From positions 33,814,738 to 33,878,737 of the forward strand of contig NC_090996.1 of NCBI RefSeq assembly GCF_041146395.1: DNA of 64,000 nt, given 5' to 3'. The stretch comes from Eulemur rufifrons. Lineage: Eukaryota; Chordata; Mammalia; Primates; Lemuridae. Position 1 is the first letter of the stretch. Each line of letters begins with the position of its first letter. The position numbers and the translations under genes were made by a program. This document shows, in pieces, positions 27,421 to 40,463 of the stretch. Below the pieces are notes generated by a model. That model ran no database searches and was not told the origin of the DNA. It was given only the letters and a program-made list of their open reading frames with translations.

Positions 27421-27498
27421 TTTTTCTTTTCCTTTTCCTTCTCTTTCTCCTTTTCTCTTTTCCCTTTTCCCTTTCCCTTTCCCTTTCCTTTCTTTTCC
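27421..27498 (+). repeat. 78-nt pure pyrimidine tract
   Basis: No purine occurs from 27421 to 27498. The tract is built of CCTTTT, CTTTTC and CCCTTT units and occupies the poly(T) end of the neighbouring minus-strand Alu, so it probably expanded from that tail. Confidence 0.95.
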
Positions 27499-27785
27499 AA
27501 CAGGATCTCACCCTATTGCGCAGGCTACAGTGCAGTAGCATCATCAGAACTCTCTGCTTACTTGAACTCCTGGGCTCAAGCAACTTGCCCACCTCAGCCT
27601 CCCGAGTAGCTGAGACTACAGGCATGCACCACCATGCTCGGCTAATTTTACTATTTTTTTTTTTTCTTTTTTAGAGGTGGGGTCTTGCTGTGTTGCCCAG
27701 GCTGATCTCAAATTCCTGACCTAGAGCAATCCTCCTGCCTTGGCCTCCCAAAGTGCTGGGATTACAGGCGTGAGCTACTTACTAC
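27499..27785 (-). mobile_element. Alu, minus strand (old)
   Basis: AGGATCTCACCCTATTGCGC, TCAGCCTCCCGAGTAGCTGA and CAAAGTGCTGGGATTACAGG give both arms. The pyrimidine tract at 27421-27498 is its tail side. Confidence 0.9.
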
Positions 27786-28504
27786 ACCTGGGCTGGTGTC
27801 GTTTTCTCATTCTGAGTGGAGGTTGTGCAGGAGTCAAGTTTCTGTGTTGGGGGGGCATGTCCTAGGAGTGTGGGTTTGGGCCCTGTTGGGATGTGGAAGG
27901 TTGGAGCCGCCTTGCTATCAGGGGCCAACTCTAGGAATCCTAGCCCATTGTCAGTTTGGGAAGCAGTGTCATGGACAGAGGAAATGCTTCCCCTTCCCTG
28001 TTCTTTCTTGGTTGGTCTTGTCTTACTGGTTCAAACACAAAAGTCCTTTGAAAACATTATAATCTACTCTTGGACGCATAATGGAAAATAACTTATTTTT
28101 CTATGAGGAATGCCATATTAAACTTTATTGTACATATTCTTTATGGACATCTCTATTATGTCCTTAGGATAGAATACACAGCATAGAGGAAAAATAGAAT
28201 TGGGGCTAAAATTTATCCAAAACCTATGTACAGTAATAATCCTAATAAAAATATATGTTAGGCAGGCATAGTGGACCGGCACAGAGGACTTGAGAACAAA
28301 AGATGGGCCAAGGGGAGGAGGAGAAATAATACCTGCATTATTATTTGCTTTGTCTTGTGTGTTTCAGATATTTTTTCCCTGGTTTGTTGATTGCCTTTAT
28401 ATTTGTTCCTGTGGTTTCAGTTTTTATTTAGTCTGAACTCTCACCTTTTGCCTTTATGGTACAGTCCTTTGCTGCATCAGAGTCACTCATGCAGATTTTC
28501 TTCT

Positions 28505-28607
28505 AACTGTTGTCCAGGCTGACCTCACTCTCCTGGGCCTAAGTGATCCTCCTGCCTCAGCCTCTCAAGTAGCTGGGAGTACAGGCACATACCACTGCAC
28601 CTGACTT
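28505..28607 (-). mobile_element. Partial Alu arm, minus strand
   Basis: TTGTCCAGGCTGACCTCACT followed by CTGCCTCAGCCTCTCAAGTA and CCACTGCACCTGACTTCTT. Only one arm, no tail. Confidence 0.75.
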
Positions 28608-28720
28608 CTTAAACGTTTTATTTTATTCTCATTGTAAAGGTACATACATGTTAGTTTTGGAAATTTTGGGACAAATATAAATCTAAAAATAATAAAACAT
28701 CTCCATGGAACTTCACTTAG

Positions 28721-29165
<445 letters not shown>

Positions 29166-29199
29166 TTATTATTGGTAATAGGAACCACTGCTTTGTGGT

Positions 29200-29501
29200 G
29201 TTTTGTTTTGTTTTTTAATGAGAGACAGGATCTCACTCTGTTGCCCAGGCTGGAGTGCAGTGGCACAATCATAGATTGCTGTAATGTCAAATTCTTGGGC
29301 TCAAGTGATCCTACCCTTTCAGCCTCCCAAGTAACAGGTACATGCCACTGCACCCAGCTAATTTTTTGTCCTTTTCTTTTTAATAGACAGGGTCTCTGGA
29401 TGTTGCCCAGGCTGGTTTCGAACTCCTGGACTCAAGCAGTCTTCCCACCTTGACTTCTCTAAGCACTGGGATTATAGGCATGAGCCACTGCATCAGGCCC
29501 C
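29200..29501 (-). mobile_element. Alu, minus strand (old)
   Basis: AGAGACAGGATCTCACTCTG, then GCCACTGCACCCAGCTAATT and GGCATGAGCCACTGCATCAG, with TTTTG units at the tail side. Confidence 0.9.
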
Positions 29502-29652
29502 AGTTATCTTTTTTTAATCTCATCTATGTTAATAGATTTTAAAAATGCTTCATTTTTTTTATTGTCATTTCTTTGATGATTAGTAAGGTAGAACTGGTTT
29601 TTGAAACAGATTTTCTTTTTTTTTTTTTTCTTTGTAGCATGAGGTGCTGTTT

Positions 29653-29959
29653 TGTTTTGTTTTGTTTTGTTTTATTTTATTTTTTTTGAGACAAGAGTTT
29701 TGCACTGTTGCCCGGGCTGGATGGAGTACAGTGGCATCATCATAGCTCACTGCAACCTCTGACTCCTGGGCTCAAGTGATCTTGCCTCAGCCTCCTGAGT
29801 AAGTGGGACTACAGGCACATGCCACCACGCCCAGCTAATTTTCCTATTTTTTACAGAAATGGGGTCTCGCTCTTGCTCAGGCTGGTCTTGAACTCAAAGG
29901 ATACTCCTGCCTCGGTCTCCCAAAGTGTTAGGATTACAGGCGTGAGCCACCTTGCCTGC
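29653..29959 (-). mobile_element. Alu, minus strand
   Basis: A (TTTTG)n tail then GAGACAAGAGTTTTGCACTG, TCATAGCTCACTGCAACCTC and TTACAGGCGTGAGCCACCTT. Confidence 0.9.
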
Positions 29960-29984
29960 TGAAGCAGCTTTATGTATTTATTTA

Positions 29985-30048
29985 TTCTTAGAGATAAGGT
30001 CTCATTCTGTCCTCCAGACTGAAGTACAGTGATGTGATCATAGCTCAT
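29985..30048 (-). mobile_element. Partial Alu arm, minus strand
   Basis: TAGAGATAAGGTCTCATTCT to GATGTGATCATAGCTCATG is the tail-side start of an Alu, cut off at the L1 junction. Confidence 0.65.
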
Positions 30049-31320
30049 GAAACAGCTTTATTGAGATATAATTCATGTACCATACAATTCCCTCTTTTAA
30101 AGTGCACGATTCAATAGTATTTAGTGTATTGTATAACCATCACCACAGTCGATTTTAAACTATTTTCATCACTCCAGAAAGAAACCCTGTACCATTAGCA
30201 ATCATTCCCTATTTCCCCCAAACCCCCAGCCCCAGCTGACCACTAAGCTATTTTCTGTCCCTATAGATTTATTTCTTCTGGACACTTTATAGAAATGGAA
30301 GCATACAGCATGTGACTGGCTCTTTTCACTAAGCATAATGTTTTTAAGGCTGATGTTGCAGCACCTGTCAGTACTTCCTTTTTTGTGGTTGGGTAGTAGT
30401 CCACTTTGGATATGTACCACCTTTTACTTTTCCACTCATCAGTTGGTCATTTTAGTTGTTTCCACTTTTAGCCATTGTGAAAAATGCTGATACAAACATT
30501 TTTTACATATTTGTGTGTGAACATGTATTTTGATTTCTCTAGGAGTGGAATTGCAGAGTGAAACAGTAATTCTGTGTTTGACCTTTTGAGGAATTGCCAG
30601 ACTGTTTTCCAAAGTGGCTGCACCATTTTACATTCCCATCACTAATGTGTGAGGATTCCAGTTTCTCTACATCCTTGCCCACATTATTGATGTTGGTTAG
30701 TGTCTGTCTTTTTATTGTAGTCCTGGTGGGTGTGAGGTGGTACGTGTTTCTGATTTGCCTTTCCCTAGTGGCTAATGATGCCACACATCTTTTCATGTGC
30801 TTATGGGGCATTTGTATGTCGTTTTTGGGGAGATACCTATTCAGATCCTTCACCCATTTTTAAAATTGGGCTATATTTGTCTTTTATTGTTGAGTTGTAG
30901 GAGTTTTTTATATGTTCTGTATACTAGCTCCTTATCAGACCTATGATTTGCAAATGTTTTCTCCCATTCTTTGGGTTGTCTTTTACTTTCTTAATTATAT
31001 CCTTTGAAGCATAAAATTTTATGTTTTTTATGAAATCCAATTTATCTCTTTTTTCTTTTATGGCTTGTGCTTTTGGTGACATATCTAAGAAACCAGTGCC
31101 TAATCCGAGGTCATGGAAATCTACTCTTGTGCTTTCTTCTGTGTCAGAGTTTTAGCTCTTTAGCTGTAAGTCTCTGGTCCACTTTGAGTTAATTCATGAG
31201 TATGGTGTGAAGAAGGGGTCCACGTTCATTCTCCTGCATGTGGCTGGCCAGTTGCCCTGTCCTTTTCACTGCAGTCATTTAAAAAAACTGTTTTTCCCTT
31301 CATTGTGTTGCCTTGGCACT
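30049..31320 (-). mobile_element. L1 LINE 3' untranslated region, antisense
   Basis: TTTATTGAGATATAATTCAT, CCAAAGTGGCTGCACCATTT, GGCTAATGATGCCACACATC, TTCTCCCATTCTTTGGGTTG and TCTAAGAAACCAGTGCCTAA occur in the order of the well-known antisense L1 3' region. L1-like text may continue to about 31650. Confidence 0.85.
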
Positions 31321-31656
31321 GAGGTATAGAACAATTTTGTGTTTTTTATTTCTTTATATTTTGTAAGGTGTCTGTGCATTTTCTTTGCACAACTTTTTGT
31401 GGGAATGTATCCTTTATTTTTTTCCTAAGAGCTCTTTGAATATAAGAACACCAACCATTTTTCTGTTTTTTTACTTTTTAAACTTTACTCTTATGTGTTT
31501 TTATTGTCTTTTTCACCCTTATATTTTAAAAGTTTTTTAAAAATTTTACTCCGTTTTAATCTAATTTTATTCACTTTCATCCATCTGGAGTTTATATTGA
31601 AGGAGAGGTAGAGATCACAGATTGCCCTACCACTTTCCAGTTTGAAGCATACAATA

Positions 31657-32002
31657 CAGTTGTCCCCCCTCATCCGCAGTTTCGCTTTTCTGAGGTTTTG
31701 CTTTCTGCAATTTCAGTTACCAGCAGTCAGCTGCAGTCTGAAGGTAGGCAAGTACAGTACGATAGGATTTTGAGAGAGAGAGAGACACCAACACCACATT
31801 CACCTTTTATTACAGTATGTTATAATTGTTCTATGTTAATCTCTTACTGTGCCTGATTTATGAATTAAACTTGATCATGGTGTATATGTATAGTATATAT
31901 ACATATACACCATATGTATATATATATTTGGTACCATCCAAAGTTTTAGGCTTCCACTGGGGATCTTGGAACATATCCCCTGAGGATTAGGAGAGACTAC
32001 TG
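31657..32002. mobile_element. Non-autonomous Tigger-type transposon, complete
   Basis: It is flanked by TA (31655-31656 and 32003-32004). The ends CAGTTGTCCCCCCTCATCC and (complement of the right end) CAGTAGTCTCTCCTAATCC are inverted repeats. The 346-bp interior includes a 13-bp palindrome (31879-31891 with 31899-31911). The family is a common primate Tigger relative. Confidence 0.85.
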
Positions 32003-32747
32003 TATACTAATTTCATGTGTGTATATATCTGTTTCTGGGCTTACATAAAGAAAACAGCTTTGTAATATGTTGTGGTATCTGGCAACATAGATTTTCTCCC
32101 TTTACTTTTACTGTTTCTCAAAATTTTCTTGTCTGTTATTAAAACAAAATTACATAAAATGTGTAGATTATTTTTGGGGGAACTTACAATACTGTGGTTT
32201 TGGCCTGTGCTTTAAAGGGGATTCCTGAGTACTTTGCCTCCATTCTTAGTGCCTGCCTGGACAGTGGGGACTGACTGGGCATGGAAGATGGGAGGGTCTG
32301 AAGAATGCTCCTGACAGATGTCAGGGCCACCTGCAGTTCACATATAACCCTTTTAGCTTATTGAACACCAGCCTAGGAGAGCAGGAAATTAAATGTGCCC
32401 CTGTATTTGTAAGTACTTTGCAAACTGGACTAACCCTGGACAAATATACGGAATGCCACAAAGAGGGCCAAACACAGGGATGTAAGGCGTGTCTTCTATT
32501 CCATTTAGCCATTGACTCAGCTTGACCCTCCAAGTTGCTTTTGAGACACCTACTTTTAAACAGTACGTAGAGCTCATCAAACTGTACTTTAGTCCTCCAT
32601 CCACAGATGGACAAATAACAGACCAAGTTTTAAATTTGCCACATAGTTTCCAGCCACACTGTTTTGACATATGGTCAGGTATAGTGCAAAAGATGCTATT
32701 AAAAATATATCCCAAATGAAAAACAGTGTGTTAATTTTTGGCAAATT

Positions 32748-33018
32748 AGCACATTAACTGCCATGTGACTTGTATTTAACCCTAGTTTTGAGCCCTGGGC
32801 CTCGAGAAGCATATGTAACTCACACATTTCTTTACCTTGGGAGCTGCATGAACTATTTTTCAAGTTGCATATTACTCAGGCACAGAAAATAATAAAAAAT
32901 AAATTTTTCATTAAATTAGAAACGATTGTTTTGTTTTTGAGTTTTTATTCTATTTTTCATAATAAAACACCATGGTCCCAAGGGAAAAATTTTTTTTTCT
33001 AGTGTGGCAGTTAACGTG
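32748..33018. repeat. Unassigned inverted-repeat element (about 270 bp)
   Basis: CACATTAACTGCCA near 32750 is repeated in inverted form as TGGCAGTTAACGTG near 33005 (13 of 14 match). A TTAA tetranucleotide lies in each arm. The interior is AT-rich with no frame. It looks like a small non-autonomous DNA transposon, but I cannot name a family. Confidence 0.45.
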
Positions 33019-33021
33019 TTA

Positions 33022-33187
<166 letters not shown>

Positions 33188-33189
33188 AA

Positions 33190-33486
33190 AGAGACTAGGG
33201 TGGTGGCTTACGCCTATAATCCTAGCAGTCCGGGAGACCGAGGCTGGAGGATTGCTTCAAGTCAGGAGTTTGAGACCAGCCTGAGCAACAGCAAGACCCC
33301 ATCTCTACTAAAAATAGAAAAATTAGCCAGGTGTCATGGCTTGCACCTATAATCCCAGCTACTTGGGAGGCTGAGGCAGGAGGATCATTTGAGCCCAGGA
33401 GTCTGAGGTTGCTGTGAGCTAGGCTGACACCACGGCACTCTAACTCAGGGCAACAGAGTGAGGCTCGCTCTCAAAAAAAAAAGAAA
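33190..33486 (+). mobile_element. Alu, plus strand
   Basis: GAGACTAGGGTGGTGGCTTA through GAGGCTCGCTCTC and an A tail. It follows directly after the free monomer at 33025. Confidence 0.88.
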
Positions 33487-35617
33487 CAGCGAGAGGACAA
33501 CTGCTTGGTTTCTTCAACAAGTCAGTGGAAGTAGAAAAGGGAGGGGGCACTAGGTGAAGAACCTTAAATCAATAACCAAATGTAGGATGTGGGCCTTAAT
33601 CGGATCCTGATTTGTGCAAACCAGTTATAAAGGACATATATTGGACAAATAGAGAAATTGGAATATGGCTGGATATTAACTGATATCAAAGAACAGTTCT
33701 TTTTTGTTAGCTGTAATGATGATATCCTTTTTTCCTTTCTTTTTTGTATGCTTCAAATTTTCATAAATGCAAAGAAAGGGACCCAAACAAAGGTCATCTT
33801 TCATTTTTCGCATTCTTGCACATCTCCATTCCTACTGATTTCTGATAAGATCTTCTAATCCACAGGGATATGCTGATCGAGGAGGAGACTTAACGTCACT
33901 GCTGCCTGCTGACAGGAGCAGATCAAGGGCTGTTTGCTTATTGAAGCTTTTTTTAAAATTGCAAAAATAAAAGGGGGGGGAAAGAGGGTTCCAGTTTATG
34001 CCCTACAACAGGAAACTAGTTAAATGAAGGTAAAACTCTATAGTAAGATGCTGTACTTTCATTACACATCATCCCCACCTGCTGTGTGAGACAGCTTAAT
34101 GGTATGGGGCAGGACCTGGAGGAAATACCCAGCAAAACACACGCATCTGTGCAGGATGTGAGGCTGTGTGGATTATGGCTCGCTCATGTGCATCTGCATA
34201 GAAAAAAGACTGGAAGAAACAAAAACTTAAAAACACTTTAAAGGTGGACTACTGGATATTGGGGTTTTAATCACTAATTATTTCCTTAATAATTCTGTTG
34301 CTTTTCAAATTTTCTACAGTATACATGTATTACTTTTATAATCAGGAAAATAAACATAAGGAAAAGAGGCTGTTTTCTCTTATTTCTGCATTCAGGGTGT
34401 TCTGCGTCTCAGCTAGGACTTTGATTTTGCTTTGAGTCATTCGCAGGCGTCTAGGAGTTACACTCCTGAACAAAGACAGCCTTTTCTACAAACTTATTTT
34501 CTGAGTTCTCATAAAGGTAAAACCCAAACAGAAAACTCTATAACTTTTTTAAAATAAGCTTTGATTCATCAGAAAATGTTTTTATTTTTTCTCCTAATTG
34601 CAGATATGTAGCTTTGATTCTGACTTTTAAAAAAATCGGAGTAGTGATGTACTTTAGGGGAGGTAGTGAGTGTTGTGGAATCAAGCTGAGAATATCCGAG
34701 TTGTAGAGGAGATTGGAAATTGCTGAAGTATGAATGATACTGCATATTAGGTACATTGTATTTCTCTTACTGTGTAAGTCTTTTTAGTAAGTTTGTCTGA
34801 CGAGTCTTGGTAGTTTGTAAAGAATAATGCTCCACAGGTCCCCTTTTCCATTTTCTTTGCAGTTAAGAGGTGCGCTTGTTCTGGCATGTTATTTCAGACA
34901 GATGAATGCAAACTCTATTTCTGTATTTTTAGCAGATCATCAAATACGTTTTGAAAAAATTATTGAATGTCTGAAATTTTTAATGAAAGACAAAGTATTT
35001 CATAAGACAGAAAAGCATTAACAATTGTACTGGATGGTTATGTGAAGGATAAATGTCATATTCTTTTAAAAAGAAGAGATAATGACTGCTGTGAAATCTA
35101 GTTGCAAGTATTGTCTTTATGGTCATGTGATAATGAAGTTCAAAAGTTGGCTCCGATTCTTTTTGCTACATTGGATATTTGCAGTGCGTTGCAATTGGTC
35201 AGGCAGTCTTTTTAATCGGGTTGAACCATATGAAATTGCCAACCTTTTGCCATTTGAGACCTACAAAGACAGCAGTTTCATGTGGTTTAGGCTGATATAT
35301 ACATAGCTTTTCCTGTGGTTGTATATATTGGAGAGTGAGTTGGGTTTTGGTTGCTGTAGTCATGAGTGTCATTTTCTTGCTCAGATGATAATTGTGTACA
35401 AGTGAACTTTAATCATCGTTGTTGCTGAGTTGGGTCAATTTCTTTGCCTGTGGATCTTCTTAAAATCACTGATGCATTAAAGAGAACTATACCAACCATC
35501 TTCTCTCTGTGGTTTATATTACCTATAATCAGCTTTCACGTTGTTTAAGAAATAATGAACATGAAATGGAACTCGGAAAGCTTATTATAATATTTTTATT
35601 ATTTTGTTTTATTTTAG

Positions 35618-35858
35618 TCTCAGATGCAAACTCCAGTAGGAATTGTACCCACACAAGCAATTGCAACAGGCCCCACTGCAGATCCTGAAAAACGCAAACT
35701 GATACAGCAGCAGCTGGTTCTACTGCTTCACGCTCATAAATGCCAGAGACGAGAACAAGCAAACGGAGAGGTTCGGGCCTGCTCTCTCCCGCATTGCCGG
35801 ACCATGAAAAACGTTTTGAATCACATGACGCATTGTCAGGCTGGGAAAGCCTGCCAAG
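35618..35858 (+). CDS. CREBBP: CREBBP exon 4 (start of TAZ1)
   Basis: The 241-nt exon begins [18 protein letters not shown] and ends at the first base of the codon after KACQ (phase 0 to 1), equivalent to human residues 326-406. It encodes most of the TAZ1 (CH1) zinc domain, which binds activation domains of HIF-1alpha, CITED2, STAT2 and others. The ligands of the first zinc site (His and Cys of LLLHAHKC, then Cys in VRAC and LPHC) are present. So are the His and first two Cys of the second site ([11 protein letters not shown]). The acceptor is ATTTTAG and the donor CAAG|GTAAGT. Length equals the human exon as I recall it. Confidence 0.97.
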
Positions 35859-37163
35859 GTAAGTGCCATTTCTGCTCTCCTAGTGGCAGAGGTTGGGATG
35901 AAATTTGCCTTTGTTACTCTTACAGCAGCTCCTTGTTCCTAGGGCTCCCACAGCCTGAGCGCTCGCCCCCGCTTGGTGCGGCATAGGGCTTGTTGCACTC
36001 ACGTTCCCCACTCACTGGCAGGCAGAAGTCTTTCCTGCTTCGGAGAAAGGCAGTTTGGTTTTCTGATACTCTGCGGACTTCTACACAAGGCTGTGCCCTG
36101 TATTTGTTCTTTTCCTCCTTCCTCTGTCATGGAAGACATTTGTCACTTCTTGAGCACTGTCTTTGCTGTGAACGTCTGGGGGTCATGGTTTTCCTTTGGA
36201 CAGTGAACATAGCACATGCATGTGCAGGTGCACACCAGTCCTTGCACCCCAGCATCTGTCTTGATGGTGGTTTCATAGATTGAGACCAGCGGGCCACTGC
36301 TTTGCTCCGCTGCCCTGTGTCTTAAGGCTAGTCCAGATGACAGTGAAGTTGTCCTTGGTAACTGGAAGTGACATGGGGAACTGTGCACCGTATCATCTGG
36401 GGGGAGATGGTGAAATAGGCACGTCATTTGCCCTCTGTCTCCTCTTTTATGGCAGACACCTCAGTTCTACCGTAAAAAGTATTTCCTGTTAACTTTCATC
36501 TTTGTCCTCTTTCCTTCTCTTCTTACTTACGCTCATAAACCTTGGGAGAAATCTCTCCCTGGTCCCTGGTCTCTCCAGGTCTCCCTTTCTCCTGCTGTGA
36601 CATTTGTGCACAGAGTAACCCGATTGTAATGGAGAAGCAGAGAAGGGTGAGGTTGGAGTGTAGAAAATGAAGACTGAGAATGACCCTCTCGAGTACTTCA
36701 CAGAGTGCCCGGGGCCCCCGCCAGGGCTCCGCGGCCTGCTCATCTGCTGCTCTGTCTGTATTTCTTCAGCTGTAGAGTTTAGGTAGTTTCATCTTTAAAC
36801 ATAATTTAATGTTTTTATTTTAAATAGTGACATCACCAAACTGTTATTTGTTGTACCTTTCATTGCAGTTGTTCAGTATTTCAGGTTGAATAGTTTTTAG
36901 TTTTTGTTTTGTTTTGTGGGCTGAACCTTAATCACCCATCACTCATAACATTGCTTCTGTGGGAAGTTTTGTTTGGAATTCTCAACAGTCAACTTACAAA
37001 CTTTCTGGAAAATAGCCTGTTTGTAAGTTGAGGACTGCTTATACTGTGTTATGGTTACACTTGTTACCATTTTCTTATGGAATCTGGCATTATTATTTAG
37101 GTGTAATTGAAAGTGTGACAATTTGGATAGAAAAATAACATCTCGTTGTTTTTCTGGTCATAG
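35859..37163 (+). other. CREBBP: CREBBP intron 4
   Basis: A 1.3 kb intron with consensus donor GTAAGT and acceptor CATAG. I see no named repeat and no other gene in it. The open frames at 35973-36492 do not resemble any protein I know. Confidence 0.8.
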
Positions 37164-37277
37164 TTGCCCATTGTGCATCTTCACGACAAATCATCTCTCA
37201 TTGGAAGAACTGCACACGACATGACTGTCCTGTTTGCCTCCCTTTGAAAAATGCCAGTGACAAGCGAAACCAACAAA
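37164..37277 (+). CDS. CREBBP: CREBBP exon 5 (end of TAZ1)
   Basis: The 114-nt exon completes TAZ1: VAHC gives the last Cys of the second zinc site, and ISHWKNC followed by HDCPVC gives the complete third His-Cys3 site. Equivalent to human residues 406-444. Both ends are phase 1 and the length is divisible by three, so skipping keeps the frame but removes the third zinc site. A human isoform lacking this exon is known (from memory), and nothing here would prevent the same event. The acceptor is GGTCATAG and the donor CAAA|GTAAGT. Confidence 0.97.
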
Positions 37278-40200
37278 GTAAGTGAGCACGGGGCCAGAGA
37301 AGCTTGGAGAAGAGAATAGAAGCTGTTTCTAAAGAGAATGTGGAGAGTAGCTAGGGAGTGGGCAGGGGTTATTGGCCAGAGTGCAGGTGAGGTAGGGGGC
37401 GCAGAGGCCCAAGGTGCAGCTGACCTGAGAGGGTAGATGGGCTCTCAGCACAAAAATGGCTGCTGAGAGCCATTTTTGTCGGAAATTTCATTTGCTCCTG
37501 TCCCCGTCCCCTGCAACACGCACTTGAAGCAGTATAAAATGGCAAAGCCACTTTGATCAGAGAACCAACATGAAGACTTCATGTTTTCTGACAGTTATTA
37601 ATATGTGAAGATTTGAATGCTGTGTCACTTTTATGGCAGTGACGTCGGGGGTGGGAGTAGAGGAGATACTTTTCTTAGAATTGGAAACCCCTTATCCTAA
37701 AGTAAGTTTTGAAGGCTCTGTCAGTCAGGCTGGGTCAGCATAAAAGCCCATGTGAACATTTGTGAAGTTTTTTCCTCCTCCTTAGGGATACAGTTCCTAG
37801 ACCTGTTTGTATACTTGACAGTTTATTCGGCCTCAGGTTGAGAGTCTCTGTCCCAGGACTGGCACATCCTGGTCATTCCATCATTTTGTTGTCTTTTAAG
37901 TGTCTGTGTGACCCTAGCACGGTGGTTACACAGTGGTCCCTGTCTGTCAGGAGGCTGTGTGGGGGTCCCAGGGCTCCCTGCCATTTGTAGGCATCAGAGC
38001 AGTAAGAAGGGCAAACATCTCTCTTCCCAGTTTTAACTCTTTTTCCTGCCATTTTGGAGGTAAAACCGGGGTCTTTGGATGTTTCCTGAGTTTTGGACAG
38101 CTAGGAAGTACCATTCGATCTCAGGCCCCTCTGGCTGGAGCTGCCCCCTTAGTGACCCTTCCAGCATAGCACAGTCTTCCTCATCTTCCTCCATCTCGCT
38201 TGTGCCATCTTGCCACCCTCCTGTTTGTGTTTTAAGTCTTCATTCCTCTCATTCTTCTTGATCATCTTCCTCAAGTCCCCGCTGCTGCCTGGAGAACATG
38301 TGCTGCCTTTCTTTCTGGTGTTTCTGGATGGCACAGGGAAAGATGGAAAAAGCACCTTGTTCCTCAGAGTACCGTGGAGTGGAGCGCTGTGATGGCTCGC
38401 ATGGTCCTCCTCTTACTGAGTCCAGCTCGCCTCCCTCTGGAGGGGGCCCAGCAAGCGGATGCCATTCCGCGTTCTTCATGTAAAGCAGGGTATCCGTGTC
38501 ACATAGGAGAGAAATTCCAGGGTAATGGGCCTATTATTCCCCCTTCCTACAAAGGAGCCACAATTAAGTGTCCTTTAAAAGTCAGTTTCCTAAATCAATT
38601 AAATTATTCTTTGATTGACCAAAATATGAATTGATACACAATTTCCCTAGACATCTTTTATATAAAGTGAAGTTCTAGGATCCTGGGTCTTCTGGAGCCA
38701 GGTATTTGGGGTGGTAGTTGTAGTGGAATGCAGTCTTCCTCCAAGGAAAACTATTTTCTTTAACTAGTACTTTGTGATGGTTAAATTTCTTGTGTTTTAG
38801 GATACATTTCAGTAATATAGGCTCTGTAAGTGCCAAAATGTTCATTGTCAAGTTTGTAGTTGTACAATGTTAATTCCATGAATAATGAGCTAGGATTTCA
38901 TTCTTAACTTTTAATTTGGAGGTGTGGCTTTCCTGGGATCTTTTGTTTTTAGTATGTACTGCCGTGACAATTGTAAACTTTTGTGATTTCTCTTTTTAAG
39001 AATCACTTATGTGGTTTTGTTTAAAAAAAAAAGAACCGAAGAGAAACGTATGTGGTTTTTTTTTTTTTTTAACATCCTTATAACTGCCTGAATGTTGTGA
39101 AAATTGATTCTGTGCATGCTCTCTGAAGTGGTAAACCACAGTCTTTCTACTAGTCATAATGTAAGATATTACCAGGGTGATTTTATAAAGTCATGGGGAA
39201 GATTAAACCAAAACCTTAACTTTGTGCAAGGTTTTGGTAGTTTTTCATGAAAAAAATGAAAGCACTTTTTTTTTTTTTAATTTTAAGTGCTTCTTAAATT
39301 AGGTTTCGGTTTTCAGTGTATTCTTTTGGCTCTAGCACTATAGTTGTATGAGTATAGAGCTGCTTGATGTGATGAGTGAGAAGATTTCACCAGTATCCTT
39401 TCTATAAAGTTTTGTTGTTGTTTCTCCTCTCCCAAAGCAAATCGTATTTATGGTGTGTGAACCCTGCATTAGGAACCCAAAGAAGAAAATGTAAAGCCAG
39501 TCCTACAATGGCTTATGGTTGGGTTCTAGAAACAATATATATACATTACAAATAACGTAATGATGACCTCACTCAGGAATGAGATGGAGACGAGTCAGTA
39601 CTCTTGCAGTCCCTGCAAGGAGACACAGAGTGTGCCTGGACTACTTTCTAGAGAAAGGTGGGGCTTGATGGAGTCCAGTGTGAACTAAGTAATGATGGAA
39701 GAACATTCTGGGCAGCGGGGGCAATGTCGGCATAGAGTGTGGCCTGCGGAGGGATGGGTCTGCCTGGCCTCAGCGGCTCGTGTATAAGCAGGGTGGCTCA
39801 GAGAGGTGCACTGTGGGAAGCGTAAGCACTGTGGGGCCTGCTGAGACCCACCTGCGCCTGCTCTGGGCAGTGTTTCCCACAGATGCTGGTCTCACGTGAC
39901 GCACACGGCCTTGGTCAACACACCTTCTACATCCTAACTTCCGTAATTGATCTTTCTACTGTGAGAACCTTCCAGAATCGCCTGTGGAGCTAATCTAATG
40001 TCCTTTGAAATGAAACCCAGACCATGGATTACCTTTCTGGCCACTGTTGAGATTGTGTTTGATTTTTTTCTTTGAATTGCTTTCTAGAGATTCTGTAATT
40101 ACTGATCTAGAGTTATCCATCCCTTATAGAAATATTCAATTTTTGTTGAATAATTAACACTTTTCAAGATACATATCTAAGGTCAGTCCTGGCATCTGAC

Positions 40201-40304
40201 CTCCAGTAAATTCCAGTGCACAGGTGGCATGGAGGACTGACACCGTGTGAACACATGACCAAGTTCCCCTGTAGGAACCTCTCTTGCTTCGTTGGTGATG
40301 TTCT

Positions 40305-40463
40305 TGCCACTCAGAGTGTAGTACTCAGGGCACACAGGCCCTCCCAGGTTACTAGGAGAAATGAAGAAGTTTGGACCCCATACCAGACCTCCTAGTCTGC
40401 ATTTCTAACAAATCCCCAGGTGATTGGTGTGCACTTTAAAGTCTGAGAGGCACTGCTCTGGAT
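40305..40463 (+). mobile_element. MER5A-like hAT fragment
   Basis: CCCATACCAGACCTCCTAGT, TTTCTAACAAATCCCCAGGT and TTTAAAGTCTGAGAGGCACTG follow the MER5A/MER20-type ending. Confidence 0.55.

Noticed and set aside
33940..34380. Possible repeat with AATAAA-rich end
   Set aside because: The text has the feel of an old interspersed repeat but I could not tie it to any family.
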